The notes under the pieces are model-generated. The model had not been told where the DNA came from and searched no databases. It saw only the letters and a list, made by a program, of their open reading frames with translations. Both the position numbers and the translations under genes were made by a program. Shown here piece after piece: positions 49,094 through 57,321 of a stretch of 64,000 bases of DNA. Location: NCBI GenBank assembly GCA_016190665.1, contig JACPQD010000051.1, positions 1 to 64,000 on the forward strand, given 5' to 3'. Each line of letters starts with the position of its first letter. Position 1 is the first letter of the stretch. Source of the stretch: Chloroflexota bacterium. Its GTDB lineage: Bacteria; Chloroflexota; Dehalococcoidia; JACPQD01.

Positions 49094-49822
49094 CTACATC
49101 GATTCCCCTGGCAACCGCACGCGGCGCCGGTAATCCGCAAGGGCCAGGCGCAGCCCGGCCAGCGTCAACGAAGGCATGTCTATGGCTGTCCAGCGTCGCC
49201 CGATTTCACCCGGCGAATGAGCATCGGAGCCTTGGAGGCAGGCGTACTTCTTCGGGTATACGGGCGATTTGCCCTCGTTCCAGAGGGCTTTGTCAGCAGG
49301 GTTAGTTATCTCCAGGGCGGAAAGATACGGGCTTTCGTGGATGCGCTTCTTATCCGCGGTGGCCTCCTCAGAGGCCAGAAAGCCCCGCGGGTAGCGGTCC
49401 GCGTGGGCAGCGATGGCCAGCCCACCCGCCTCCACCACCATCCTGGCTGCCTCGTCCATCCAGGCGGAAACGCCCAGGTAGCCGTTGCCGCGATGCTCCT
49501 GGTTGAAGCCCATGTCGGCGAGGAGCCGTCGCAGGATGACCACAGGAGTATCCAGGTCGAAGATAGCGAGAAGGTGGCCGCCTCGCACGGTCAGCTCCGT
49601 GCCCGGAAAAACGCACAGACCACTATCTACGGCCGCCTCCCGGACCGAATCGATGGCTTCGGCGCTGTTGTGATCGCAAATGGCGATGGCCCCCAAGCCG
49701 GAAGCTATGGCTCCCTCCACGATACCTTCAGGGGTCGTCTGGAGGCCTAATTCCGGATTGACGTGGTCTTCATAACAGGACGAGGCAGGGGTGTGAACGT
49801 GGAGGTCTATTCTGTGGAACAA
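49094..49822 (-). CDS. PHP-domain phosphoesterase
   Basis: 242 aa from TTG at 49822. Metal ligands of a PHP domain: RIDLHVHTPASSCYEDH (motif 1), AICDHNSAEA, ELTVRGGHLLAIF, GLAIAAHADRYPRG and LQGSDAHSPGEIG. The family hydrolyses phosphoesters (for example histidinol phosphate, 5'-nucleotides, or proofreading); the substrate here is unknown. I prefer this TTG, with GAGG 5 nt before it, because a promoter at 49929-49958 lies inside the longer reading frame. Confidence 0.85.
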   Translation of the reverse strand: MFHRIDLHVHTPASSCYEDHVNPELGLQTTPEGIVEGAIASGLGAIAICDHNSAEAIDSVREAAVDSGLCVFPGTELTVRGGHLLAIFDLDTPVVILRRLLADMGFNQEHRGNGYLGVSAWMDEAARMVVEAGGLAIAAHADRYPRGFLASEEATADKKRIHESPYLSALEITNPADKALWNEGKSPVYPKKYACLQGSDAHSPGEIGRRWTAIDMPSLTLAGLRLALADYRRRVRLPGESM

Positions 49823-49928
49823 CGGAGCCTCGAGGTCCTGAGCTGAGATGGCAGGCCTTCCGATTGGCGAGGGACCACCAATGAGACGAACACTCCCCGG
49901 GAGGTCACAAACAAGGCTGCCACGACGA

Positions 49929-49958
49929 CAATCGTAGCATCTGTCGGCGAGGGCTGTC
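49929..49958 (-). promoter_or_regulatory. Promoter of the PHP gene
   Basis: Minus strand TTGACA (49958-49953), 18-nt spacer, TACGAT (49934-49929). It directs transcription from about 49922, leaving a ~100-nt leader before TTG at 49822. Confidence 0.6.
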
Positions 49959-49975
49959 AATGAGAAGGGTTGACC

Positions 49976-50428
49976 TCACCGCTCACCCTTTAGCTGCTCT
50001 GGTTCTTGGAGATGGGAACGCGAGGGATTCTCTATCGCCCTCAGGCGCTGGTCGGATATCCCGAAGTGATGGGCGATCTCGTGGCGGATCACCCTCTGCA
50101 CCTCGGCAGCGATCTCCTCATCGGAGCGGCACATGGCCTCCAGTGGCTTGCGGAAGATAGTCACCTTGTCCGGCGTCACCATGTTATAGCCGCCCCCGCG
50201 CACCGTCAGGGGCACGCCCTCGTACAGGCCCAGCAATTGATACCGGCTTCTCAAGCCCATCCGGGCCAGTTGTCCGAAACTGGGCCAGTCCTCGACGAGG
50301 ATGTCCACGTTCTCAAGCCGGGCGCGGAACTCCTCCGGCAGCCCGGCGACGGCTTGGCGCACCAGGGCCTCGAATCTGGCCCTCCTGGCCAGCCTGGCTT
50401 CTCTGATTTGACGAATGGGGGAATCCAT
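49976..50428 (-). CDS. Zincin-like metallopeptidase family protein
   Basis: 150 aa, with the zinc-binding HExxH motif in VIRHEIAHHFGISDQRL (about 117-125) and a downstream Asp/Glu. RFEALVRQAVAGLPEEFRAR-LENV is the standard start of this minimal (DUF1025-type) family. A cytoplasmic protease fold with unknown targets. Between a PHP gene and DUF2283; no shared operon evidence. Confidence 0.88.
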   Translation of the reverse strand: MDSPIRQIREARLARRARFEALVRQAVAGLPEEFRARLENVDILVEDWPSFGQLARMGLRSRYQLLGLYEGVPLTVRGGGYNMVTPDKVTIFRKPLEAMCRSDEEIAAEVQRVIRHEIAHHFGISDQRLRAIENPSRSHLQEPEQLKGER

Positions 50429-50511
50429 CGCCTTGTCGACCTCTCTACATGACGCTTTGTGTCAACGTTAGCACAGGGGACGAGAGTAGTCAAACAAAGA
50501 GGCGGAACCTG

Positions 50512-50712
50512 CTACACCATCTCGAACTGAAGACTTCTCAACATGCTTTCCGGGACCCGCTTGCCCAAACCCAATATCTCAACTCCTACTACGTTCCCAT
50601 TGGCGTCGTAGTCGACAATCAGCCCCGGCTTCACCTCCTCGGACTCCACGATGGCTGATTCGTCAAGACGCAGATATAGGGCATCGTTCTTCTTGTCTAC
50701 TTTAAGTCTCAT
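50512..50712 (-). CDS. DUF2283-family protein
   Basis: 66 aa complete DUF2283: VDKKNDALYLRLDESAIVES, VKPGLIVDYDANGNVVGVEI and the terminal LGLGKRV. Members usually accompany small toxins (as at 23910-24347), but no toxin gene is adjacent here. ATG preceded by a GGAGG-like site (AGGCCAG). Confidence 0.85.
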   Translation of the reverse strand: MRLKVDKKNDALYLRLDESAIVESEEVKPGLIVDYDANGNVVGVEILGLGKRVPESMLRSLQFEMV

Positions 50713-50749
50713 ACTGGCCTCCCCATTCAGGAAACACGCGCCACATTAC

Positions 50750-50992
50750 TGTCATCCTGAGTACCCCAGGGTTCCGGGAACCCTGTGCGCAGTGGAGAAA
50801 CTTTACTACCGCCTTGTGCCACAAGAGGCGGTGGCCAGTTGAAGTTTCTGAACAGCGGCTTGGGCTGGGCTAGAGTAGAAGCGGGGGCCGCGAAGGATCT
50901 GAGGTAGCCACATGTAACAGCCAGGTACCCAAGATTCTTCGGCGGAGCCCCCCACGCCCATCACCCGACCGGCTCACGCCTCAGAATGACAC
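50750..50992. repeat. Intergenic element with inverted TGTCATCCTGAG ends
   Basis: Begins CTGTCATCCTGAG and ends CTCAGAATGACAC, with internal inverted words (CGCCTTGTGCCACAAGAGGCGG). CGAAGGATCTGAGG inside is typical of such dispersed palindromic spacers. No ORF. Confidence 0.6.
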
Positions 50993-51032
50993 AAATGGAG
51001 CGCCCAGCCCGCTAAGATGTCCACGGTCCACG

Positions 51033-51659
51033 CTAGCCTCGTATCTTCTCCCACGGGCTCCTTTGCCTTTGAAGCCATGTCAGATCAAGGAATAACGACT
51101 CCTTGCTCAACTCATCAGACATCGGTAATCCAAGTCTTCTTCTGTATCTCTGACTTCGCCAGGCGAGATACTCGAAGTATCGCCTCGCTTCGTATTTTTC
51201 TTCTCCGCGTTGGCGCTCAATGTACTTGCACAGCTTGGACCATTGGAACAGGGCTGATGCTGAGTAGTTGGCAAGAAGGTCCCTTTCAGGAATAAGCTTC
51301 AACCACAGCAAAAAGCCAGCTCTATCGTACGAGCGACTAACGAGTTCGATCGCGTCTTTGGTGCCTTCGCTGTATGGGATAGCGTCTTCGTAGTTGCCAT
51401 CGCGGAGGGCCGTGCGGGCCTTTTCAACGTCGCGTTGAGCAAGCAAGTCGTGCACCTGGTTAAGAGCCTGGATCTGTGTGGCCTTCCTAGCCTGCCGAAT
51501 CTGGGCTGCACCGTAGACGACTGTCGGCACAACGACAAATAACTGGAGAACTGAAGCATTGCTCCTCAGGAATCCCCAGAAATCTGTCAGCCACCCGAGA
51601 ATCTGAATTCCCAAGTTCCAGCCAAATGTCGCACAGGTACGGACTATCTCCTCCACCAC
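51033..51659 (-). CDS. Membrane-anchored hypothetical protein (DUF4760-like)
   Basis: 208 aa, GTG start. One strong N-terminal membrane segment (SVLQLFVVVPTVVYGAAQI, about 36-55) followed by helical cytoplasmic or external sequence with SRQ ARKATQIQALNQVHDLLA (ATQIQALNQVHDLLAQ) and paired Arg-rich ends. The layout matches DUF4760-type proteins, found near defence and mobile genes. It begins immediately after the stop of the radical-SAM gene (TAGGTG), so it may be co-transcribed. Function unknown. Confidence 0.6.
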   Translation of the reverse strand: MVEEIVRTCATFGWNLGIQILGWLTDFWGFLRSNASVLQLFVVVPTVVYGAAQIRQARKATQIQALNQVHDLLAQRDVEKARTALRDGNYEDAIPYSEGTKDAIELVSRSYDRAGFLLWLKLIPERDLLANYSASALFQWSKLCKYIERQRGEEKYEARRYFEYLAWRSQRYRRRLGLPMSDELSKESLFLDLTWLQRQRSPWEKIRG

Positions 51660-53051
51660 CTAAGTCCCCCCCACCCACCTCCCCACCTTCCGCACCACCT
51701 TCGCTGGCGAGGCGTAGCGCTTCCACAGGGAGCGCGTCTGCCGCCGAAAGGCGTTCCAGGGGGTGCGCCGCTGGGATTCAGCGAGGGACGCACGCAGGAA
51801 GGCGAAGTCGTGGCCTTTGATCTTGGGCTCGGTGGGGTTGCGACGGTAGCTGTCGTAGTCGGTGATGAGGGAGAGGTCGTGCTCCTGGCAGTAGTCGAAA
51901 AGATCGCTGCCCGGGTGGGGCGTGTAGAAGGCGGGACTATAGTAGTCCGGGTCGATGGCCTTCATCATGGAAACGGTGTCGCGTATCTCGTCCGGCGTCT
52001 CCGTGGGGAGGCCAAGCATGTAGTTTGCCCAGATGGTGATGCCGTATCTGCGGCAGATGCGCGCCGCCTCGAGGTTCTGGGCGCGCGTAGTCCCCTTGCG
52101 CAGAAAGCGCAGGATGCGGTCGTTGCCGCTCTCGAAGCCGATGAAATAGCCCCTCAAGCCCACCGCCGCCATGCTTCGTACCATGTCCTCATTCTTGACG
52201 ATGATCTCGGCTCGACTCTGGCAGAAGAAGGGCTGCCGGAAACCGGACGCCCGGTAGGCCTCGCAGAACTCGGTCACCCACTGGCGGTCCTCGGTGAGAC
52301 AATCGTCATGGAACATGAAGCTCTTGAACTGGAACTTCTCCCGCAGGTATCTCAGCTCACCGATGACGTTCTCCACGCTGCGGCGACGCACGCCTTTGCC
52401 GAAGATAATATCCTCCGCCGGCTTGCAGAAGCTGCAATTATAGCGGCAGCCTCGACCGGCGATGATGGTGAGAAAGGGCGCCGGCAGCTCGGCGGCGAAG
52501 GGCACCTCCGGGGAGTCCAGCGTGTAGCCCGCCTTCTTCCATTCGATGAGGAAGAGGTCGCGGTCGGGGAGCGGCAAATCGTCCAGGTCCGGCTTCTCGC
52601 CGATGATGACCCTCTCGGCTGGCCGCTGTCCGCCTTGCAACCTCGCCAGGAGCCAGGGGAAGGCGATCTCGCCCTCCCCGACGACCGCGTAGTCAATGCC
52701 CGGGTTCCTGACGACGTCCTGAGTGTCGAGAGTGGGGTGGGGGCCGCCGACCACGGTCACCGTTTGGGGCAGCGCCTCCTTGATGATGCGGACGCTCTCC
52801 ATCACGGGGTTATAGTCGACGCTCATCATGGTGAGGCCGCAGACATCGGGATGGCGGGCGACTATCTCTTGTCGGAACTCGTCCCAGCCATTGAGAGCCC
52901 GCAGGTCGATGAGGTCAACGGCGAAGCCCCGCTCACGGGCGCAGGCGGAAAGCTGGCAGAGGCCGTGGCTCACCCACCCCCCATCCATCCCCTGCCCAAC
53001 GCTCTTGAAGCCTTTGCCGCCAATCCCCGCGTAGACCAGGGTGACCTTCAT
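51660..53051 (-). CDS. B12-binding radical SAM protein
   Basis: 463 aa. N-terminal cobalamin-binding fold (about 1-150: FKSVGQGMDGGWVSHGLCQL, VCGLTMMSVDYNPVMESVRI, VVGGPHPTLD) then radical SAM with GRGCRYNCSFC (CxxxCxxC, about 200-207). This branch (YfkA/HpnJ-like) often methylates or rearranges lipids, sugars or tetrapyrroles. ATG at 53051 is used because upstream in-frame codons fall in two tandem hairpins (53052-53093). It follows the RmlA-type gene, so a role in a cell-surface polymer is possible. Confidence 0.88.
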   Translation of the reverse strand: MKVTLVYAGIGGKGFKSVGQGMDGGWVSHGLCQLSACARERGFAVDLIDLRALNGWDEFRQEIVARHPDVCGLTMMSVDYNPVMESVRIIKEALPQTVTVVGGPHPTLDTQDVVRNPGIDYAVVGEGEIAFPWLLARLQGGQRPAERVIIGEKPDLDDLPLPDRDLFLIEWKKAGYTLDSPEVPFAAELPAPFLTIIAGRGCRYNCSFCKPAEDIIFGKGVRRRSVENVIGELRYLREKFQFKSFMFHDDCLTEDRQWVTEFCEAYRASGFRQPFFCQSRAEIIVKNEDMVRSMAAVGLRGYFIGFESGNDRILRFLRKGTTRAQNLEAARICRRYGITIWANYMLGLPTETPDEIRDTVSMMKAIDPDYYSPAFYTPHPGSDLFDYCQEHDLSLITDYDSYRRNPTEPKIKGHDFAFLRASLAESQRRTPWNAFRRQTRSLWKRYASPAKVVRKVGRWVGGT

Positions 53052-53093
53052 CCCGGATCGTAGTCCGGGATTTATCCTGGATCGGAGTCCAGG
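53052..53093. repeat. Two tandem hairpins between RmlA-type and radical SAM genes
   Basis: CCCGGATCGTAGTCCGGG (53052-53069) and TCCTGGATCGGAGTCCAGGA (53075-53093), similar in sequence. May be an RNA processing or stability element in the operon. Confidence 0.65.
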
Positions 53094-53095
53094 AT

Positions 53096-54166
53096 TCACA
53101 AAAGCCCCACCTTGCTGAAGTCCCCCAGGACGAGCTTGTAGGCTCGCGGTTTCATGGGGGACCGGGCGACCTCCACGTTCCGGCCAATAAGGCTGTTCTC
53201 GATCCGGTAGCGGATGCCCAGTATGCGACTGTTTTCCAGAACGACGCTGTGCTCGATCTCGCTATCCGAGACCAGGCAGTCGTGGTTGATGGAGGTGAAG
53301 GGACCAACATAGCTATTGATGATCCGAGTGCGTTGCCCGATGATCGCCGGGCCGCGGATGACGCTATTGATAACCTCCGACCCCGGCTCCAGCACGACCC
53401 GCCCACAGATCTCCGAAGACTCGTCCATAAACCCTTCGAGACGCTCTGCCAACACCTCCAGCACCAGCCGGTTAGCCTCAAGGATGTCCTCCATCTTGCC
53501 GGTGTCAATCCAGCAGGAGCCGTTCTCCAGGAAATGGGCCGCGACCTGGAACTGGTTGTCAATGAGGTACTGAATGGTCTCGGTTATCTCCAACTCTCCG
53601 CGGGCGGAAGGCTTGATGCTGTTCACTGCCCGGAACACGTTCTGGTCGAACATATAGATGCCGGTGACCGCCAGGTCGGACTTCGGCTCCCTGGGCTTCT
53701 CTACGAGCCTTACCACCCGCCTGTCGACGCACTCCGCGATACCGAAGTCGCAAGGATTCTTGACCCGGTTGAGGATGATCAGGGAGTTCGCGCCGCCGCT
53801 GCGGAATTGATCGACCAGGGGAACGATGCCCTCGCGGATAAAGTTGTCGCCTAAGAAGAGCACGAAGGGCTCCTTGCCTAGAAAGGTCTCCGCGATCTTC
53901 ACCCCGTGGGCGATGCCCAACGGCCGGTCCTGCTGGATGTAGGTCACGCGAGCGCCGAGAAGGCTCCCGTCTCCCACGGCCGCCCTGATCTGGTCCCCCG
54001 TATCGCCCACCACGATGCCAATATCGCTGATTCCCGCCGCCACCAGATGCTCTATGGCGTAGAAGAGCACGGGCTTGTTCGCCAGAGGGACGAGTTGCTT
54101 CGCCCCGGTGTACGTGAAGGGGCGGAGCCTCGTGCCCTTGCCGCCGCTAAGGATCAGACCTTTCAT
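53096..54166 (-). CDS. Glucose-1-phosphate thymidylyltransferase-type nucleotidyltransferase, long form
   Basis: 356 aa. N-terminal nucleotidyltransferase with GLILSGGKGTRLRPFTYTGA-KQLVPLANKP and VLFLGDNFIREG; C-terminal left-handed beta-helix repeats (INSVIRGPAIIGQRTRIINS). This long RmlA2-type form is common in Chloroflexota, Actinobacteria and Archaea. Makes dTDP- or another NDP-glucose for surface sugars. It starts 3 nt from the stop of the CpsB-type phosphatase gene and is in the same operon. Confidence 0.92.
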   Translation of the reverse strand: MKGLILSGGKGTRLRPFTYTGAKQLVPLANKPVLFYAIEHLVAAGISDIGIVVGDTGDQIRAAVGDGSLLGARVTYIQQDRPLGIAHGVKIAETFLGKEPFVLFLGDNFIREGIVPLVDQFRSGGANSLIILNRVKNPCDFGIAECVDRRVVRLVEKPREPKSDLAVTGIYMFDQNVFRAVNSIKPSARGELEITETIQYLIDNQFQVAAHFLENGSCWIDTGKMEDILEANRLVLEVLAERLEGFMDESSEICGRVVLEPGSEVINSVIRGPAIIGQRTRIINSYVGPFTSINHDCLVSDSEIEHSVVLENSRILGIRYRIENSLIGRNVEVARSPMKPRAYKLVLGDFSKVGLL

Positions 54167-54169
54167 CCG

Positions 54170-54937
54170 CTACCTCCTCCAGAACGCCCACCGCGGGCGG
54201 GCTGCCACTGGCGGCTCCACCGCCACCGCCTTTCCAGCCAGAATAGCCTCCGGCACGGCGGTAACCATTGCCATCGCCTTTTCCCTGCCCACGATCCTGA
54301 CCGCGGCAGCCACACCCTCGGAAAGGACCGGGCTGCGATTGCCGTGAGGGACGTGAGCATCGGTAGCAATGATGTGAGCCAGGTTTCTGGCCAAGAGCAT
54401 CTCCGCGACGCGCTTGGCCGTCGAGCCAAAATCACCCAGCAGACTGGCCGTGGTGATCTGGGACAGCATTCCCCGTTCAACCAGCTTCACCAAACGGCCC
54501 ACATCCTGCTGTATCGCCTCGTTCCGCTCGGGGTGGGCTATTATGGGCGTAACGCCCTTGATCTGAAGATCGAAAAGGGCTTCGTCCGTATACAGAGGAT
54601 ACTGGGACAACGGGAACTCCACCAGCATGTAACGGCCATCGCCCAGTGTCAGTGCCTCTCCGGACTGCCACCGCTTCGACAAATACAGCGTGAGGTAGTT
54701 CTCCAACCCGGACACCACCTTAAGAGCCAGGCCCTGCTCTTTCAGGGCAAGCCTGACTTCTTCCAGCCGCGAGTCATAGGTTCCGGCCGGCAGCGCCTCC
54801 AGGTCGCTGCTATGCGGCGTCGCGACGACAACCGTGACCCCATCCTTCAGAGCCACCTGCGCCATCTCCAGAGACTCCTCCACCGACTTGGCGCCGTCGT
54901 CGATGGCCGGCAGGATGTGATTGTGAATATCTATCAA
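54170..54937 (-). CDS. CpsB/YwqE-type PHP tyrosine-protein phosphatase
   Basis: 255 aa. MIDIHNHILPAIDDGAKSVE-ESLEMA with the metal-binding HxH, VVVATPHSSDLEALPAG, PIIAHPERNEAIQ and TDAHVPHGNRSP. CpsB-type enzymes dephosphorylate tyrosine kinases that control capsule/exopolysaccharide synthesis. Operon with the RmlA-type gene; promoter at 54971-55000. Confidence 0.92.
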   Translation of the reverse strand: MIDIHNHILPAIDDGAKSVEESLEMAQVALKDGVTVVVATPHSSDLEALPAGTYDSRLEEVRLALKEQGLALKVVSGLENYLTLYLSKRWQSGEALTLGDGRYMLVEFPLSQYPLYTDEALFDLQIKGVTPIIAHPERNEAIQQDVGRLVKLVERGMLSQITTASLLGDFGSTAKRVAEMLLARNLAHIIATDAHVPHGNRSPVLSEGVAAAVRIVGREKAMAMVTAVPEAILAGKAVAVEPPVAARPRWAFWRR

Positions 54938-54970
54938 AACGGATCTGTCTCAGGCGATTTGCCGAAGTCT

Positions 54971-55000
54971 AGTATATTTGGATAGGGGAAAGAGTGTCAA
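54971..55000 (-). promoter_or_regulatory. Promoter of the CpsB-RmlA-radical SAM operon
   Basis: Minus strand TTGACA (55000-54995), 18-nt spacer, TATACT (54976-54971), 34 nt before the CpsB start. Confidence 0.75.
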
Positions 55001-55305
55001 GGAAAGTTCACAGCCATCAGCCACCGGCTGTCAACCTGGGCCGGCCGTGGGGTGGGTGCCGCGGACGATGACCTACCTGGAGCCAAACGACTACCCACCA
55101 GCGTCCTGAGTCAGAGATCCGGTGACAAGATCGACGTTGGCGCTATGCCATCGACGAGTGCCATGACCTGAACGGCAATCGCTGCTGCATGATTCTGTAA
55201 CGGACGTGCGACTCAGGCTACTACCAGCCAGAAGCTGAATGCTGAAAGCTGACAGCTATTAGCTACATCGGTCCGTACGCCTTCAGGTCGGCTCCCCGCG
55301 GCCAG
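55001..55305. other. Gene-free spacer
   Basis: Contains a CAGCCATCAGCCACCGGCTG word and GCTGAATGCTGAAAGCTGAC repeats (55239-55262). No ORF or RNA recognised in the middle. Confidence 0.5.
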
Positions 55306-56004
55306 TTAGGGAGGGAACTCGATGCGGAGGAACCCCTCACCGTAGGTGAAGCCACGCAGCCCACCCACAGCCGCCGCCCGCTCGCACACAAACTTCCTGA
55401 AGATTTCTTCGGGCCGGTGACCTACTTGCGTCACATGGCAGCGGAGCGCCGCCAGCTTCTTATCCATGACGCCAGTGATATCGATAACGATATCCGGCTC
55501 GTCGGTGCCCCAGAGATAGACCTCGCGAACCTTGTGGGTAGCCAGACCAGCAGCTTCGTGCTCCGGATAGTAGAGGCGGTCTCTGGCATAGGGGAAAACC
55601 GCATCCAGTGTCACCGTGCCCACTATGCGGTGGTCCCGGTGCTGAAAAGGCCGGCGGTGCGGGTTGGAGGTCAGGACTATCTCCGGCCGGTGCTTCCTTA
55701 TGAGACGCACCAGTTGCTCGCGAAAGGCGCCCGTATCCTCGAGCCCGCCGTCCGGATAGCCGAGGAAGATGACCTCTTTCACTCCCAGTGCGGCCGCTGC
55801 CGCTCGTTGCTCCTTCACCCGGATAGCAGCGAGCCTTTCCGAGGTCATCTCGGGATCGCTGCTTCCCCTGTCCCCGTTGGTGCAGACCACATAGACGACC
55901 TCTCGCCCCCCGCCGGCCCACCTGGCTATGGTGCCTCCACAACCGAACTCGGCATCGTCGGGGTGGGCGTTCACGACCATGGCGCCTCCGCTGGTGCTGG
56001 TCAT
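55306..56004 (-). CDS. PIG-L family deacetylase
   Basis: 232 aa zinc deacetylase. AHPDDAEFGCGGTIARW provides the first zinc ligands and HRDHRIVGTVTLDAVF the third His; the fold removes acetyl from GlcNAc-linked substrates. Relatives include MshB and BshB of mycothiol/bacillithiol synthesis and many polysaccharide or lipid deacetylases. It is encoded 63 nt after a MshA/BshA-like glycosyltransferase, so thiol synthesis is one possible role, lipid-linked sugar another. Confidence 0.9.
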   Translation of the reverse strand: MTSTSGGAMVVNAHPDDAEFGCGGTIARWAGGGREVVYVVCTNGDRGSSDPEMTSERLAAIRVKEQRAAAAALGVKEVIFLGYPDGGLEDTGAFREQLVRLIRKHRPEIVLTSNPHRRPFQHRDHRIVGTVTLDAVFPYARDRLYYPEHEAAGLATHKVREVYLWGTDEPDIVIDITGVMDKKLAALRCHVTQVGHRPEEIFRKFVCERAAAVGGLRGFTYGEGFLRIEFPP

Positions 56005-56067
56005 AATTGGTTCCTTTCGAAGTGAGGGTCCGCTAGGTTCGGCGGGAAAGCGCGCCCTGAACCTGAT

Positions 56068-57321
56068 TCAGGGCGCGCCCCGATTCACCGGGGCGAGAGC
56101 CTTCTCATAAAGCGCCATTATCCTATCGGCGATGGTTTCCCAGGCGAAGTTCTTAGCGAAAGCGTGCCCCGCTTTCCCCAGCGCCCGCTGAAGCGTTTCA
56201 TTGCTCAGCAGCAGCTCCAAGCGCTCGGCGAAGGGCTCCGGACAGTGCCAGGGGATAAGGTAACCGGTCTCTCCATCCTGGACCACGTCGTCCAGACCTC
56301 CCACCCTGGAGGCGATAACCGGCGTGCCACAGGCTTGCGCCTCCAGGGCCGCCATGCCGAAGCTCTCGTAGTAGGATGGCACCACACAGACGTTCGCGGC
56401 GTTGTAGTAGACAGGCAGCCTGTCGTGCTCAACGGCGCCAAGGAAGCTCACTTTCTCACAGATCCCCAGCGCAGCCGCCGTCCGGTGCAGCCTCTCTATC
56501 TCCACCTCGCTATGGGAATCCCCGCCGATGACGAGGACGCGCAAGTCGCTCTTGTCTTCCAGCTTCTCAACGGTCTCCAGCAGGAGGTCCAGCCCTTTCA
56601 ACGGCTCGATCCGGCCCACAAAAAGAACAATCTGTCTCTCCGGGAAACCGAGCCTGCTTCGCGCCTCACCTTTGTTCATGGGATGGAACCGGCTCAGGTC
56701 GACGCCGCAGGCGATGACCTCGACGCGGCTGGGCGAGGCGCCGTACAGCCTCACCAGTTGGTTTCTCTCGTCAGCGCTGGCCGCAACCAGGTAGTCGGCG
56801 CCGGCCACCACGTTGCGCTCAGTCTCGATGCGAAGCTCGGTCTCGTTTTCGCCAGCCCGGGCCTGGTTCTTCACCTCGCCCAGGGTATGGAACATGGCTA
56901 TGTGGGGCGCACCCAAGACCCGACGCAGCGCCTCCCCTACCCAGGCCGAAAGCCAGTAGTGGCTGTGGAAGATGCCATAGGACGCGCCTTCGTCCTCAGC
57001 GAAGCGCCGCAGGTTGGACAGGAATTCCGGCAGGAGCGGGAACATTCGGTCCTTCTCAACCTCGGCGACTTCCCCGGACCTGAGGTGTATTACACGCACA
57101 TTCTCGCCAAGACTCACGATCCTCGGCGCTGACGAGCCGTTGCACCGGGTGAAGATGTCGATGACCACCCCTCTCTTGCCAAGCTCGCGGCTTAGATCGC
57201 GGATATAGATGTTCATACCCCCGGTATCTCTGCCGCCTATCTTAGCCAGGGGGGAGCTATGCACGTTGATAAAGGCTACTCGCAAGCTCAAGACCTCGAC
57301 GCTTCTCGGGTTATCAGACAT
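56068..57321 (-). CDS. GT4-family glycosyltransferase (MshA/BshA-like)
   Basis: 417 aa, start MSDNPRSVEVLS at 57321. FINVHSSPLAKIGGRDTGGM-NIYIRDL in the donor/acceptor loop resembles MshA and sucrose-phosphate-synthase-like GT4 enzymes; ESFGMAALEAQACGTPV has the EX7E nucleotide-sugar motif. No membrane segment. MshA adds GlcNAc to inositol phosphate, BshA to malate; the acceptor here cannot be read. It overlaps the upstream FemAB-like gene by 34 nt. Confidence 0.85.
   Translation of the reverse strand: MSDNPRSVEVLSLRVAFINVHSSPLAKIGGRDTGGMNIYIRDLSRELGKRGVVIDIFTRCNGSSAPRIVSLGENVRVIHLRSGEVAEVEKDRMFPLLPEFLSNLRRFAEDEGASYGIFHSHYWLSAWVGEALRRVLGAPHIAMFHTLGEVKNQARAGENETELRIETERNVVAGADYLVAASADERNQLVRLYGASPSRVEVIACGVDLSRFHPMNKGEARSRLGFPERQIVLFVGRIEPLKGLDLLLETVEKLEDKSDLRVLVIGGDSHSEVEIERLHRTAAALGICEKVSFLGAVEHDRLPVYYNAANVCVVPSYYESFGMAALEAQACGTPVIASRVGGLDDVVQDGETGYLIPWHCPEPFAERLELLLSNETLQRALGKAGHAFAKNFAWETIADRIMALYEKALAPVNRGAP

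Noticed and set aside
50750-50992. Insertion sequence or MITE with inverted ends
   Set aside because: The inverted ends are short, there is no target duplication or transposase, and the content matches common palindromic spacer elements; kept only as a repeat.
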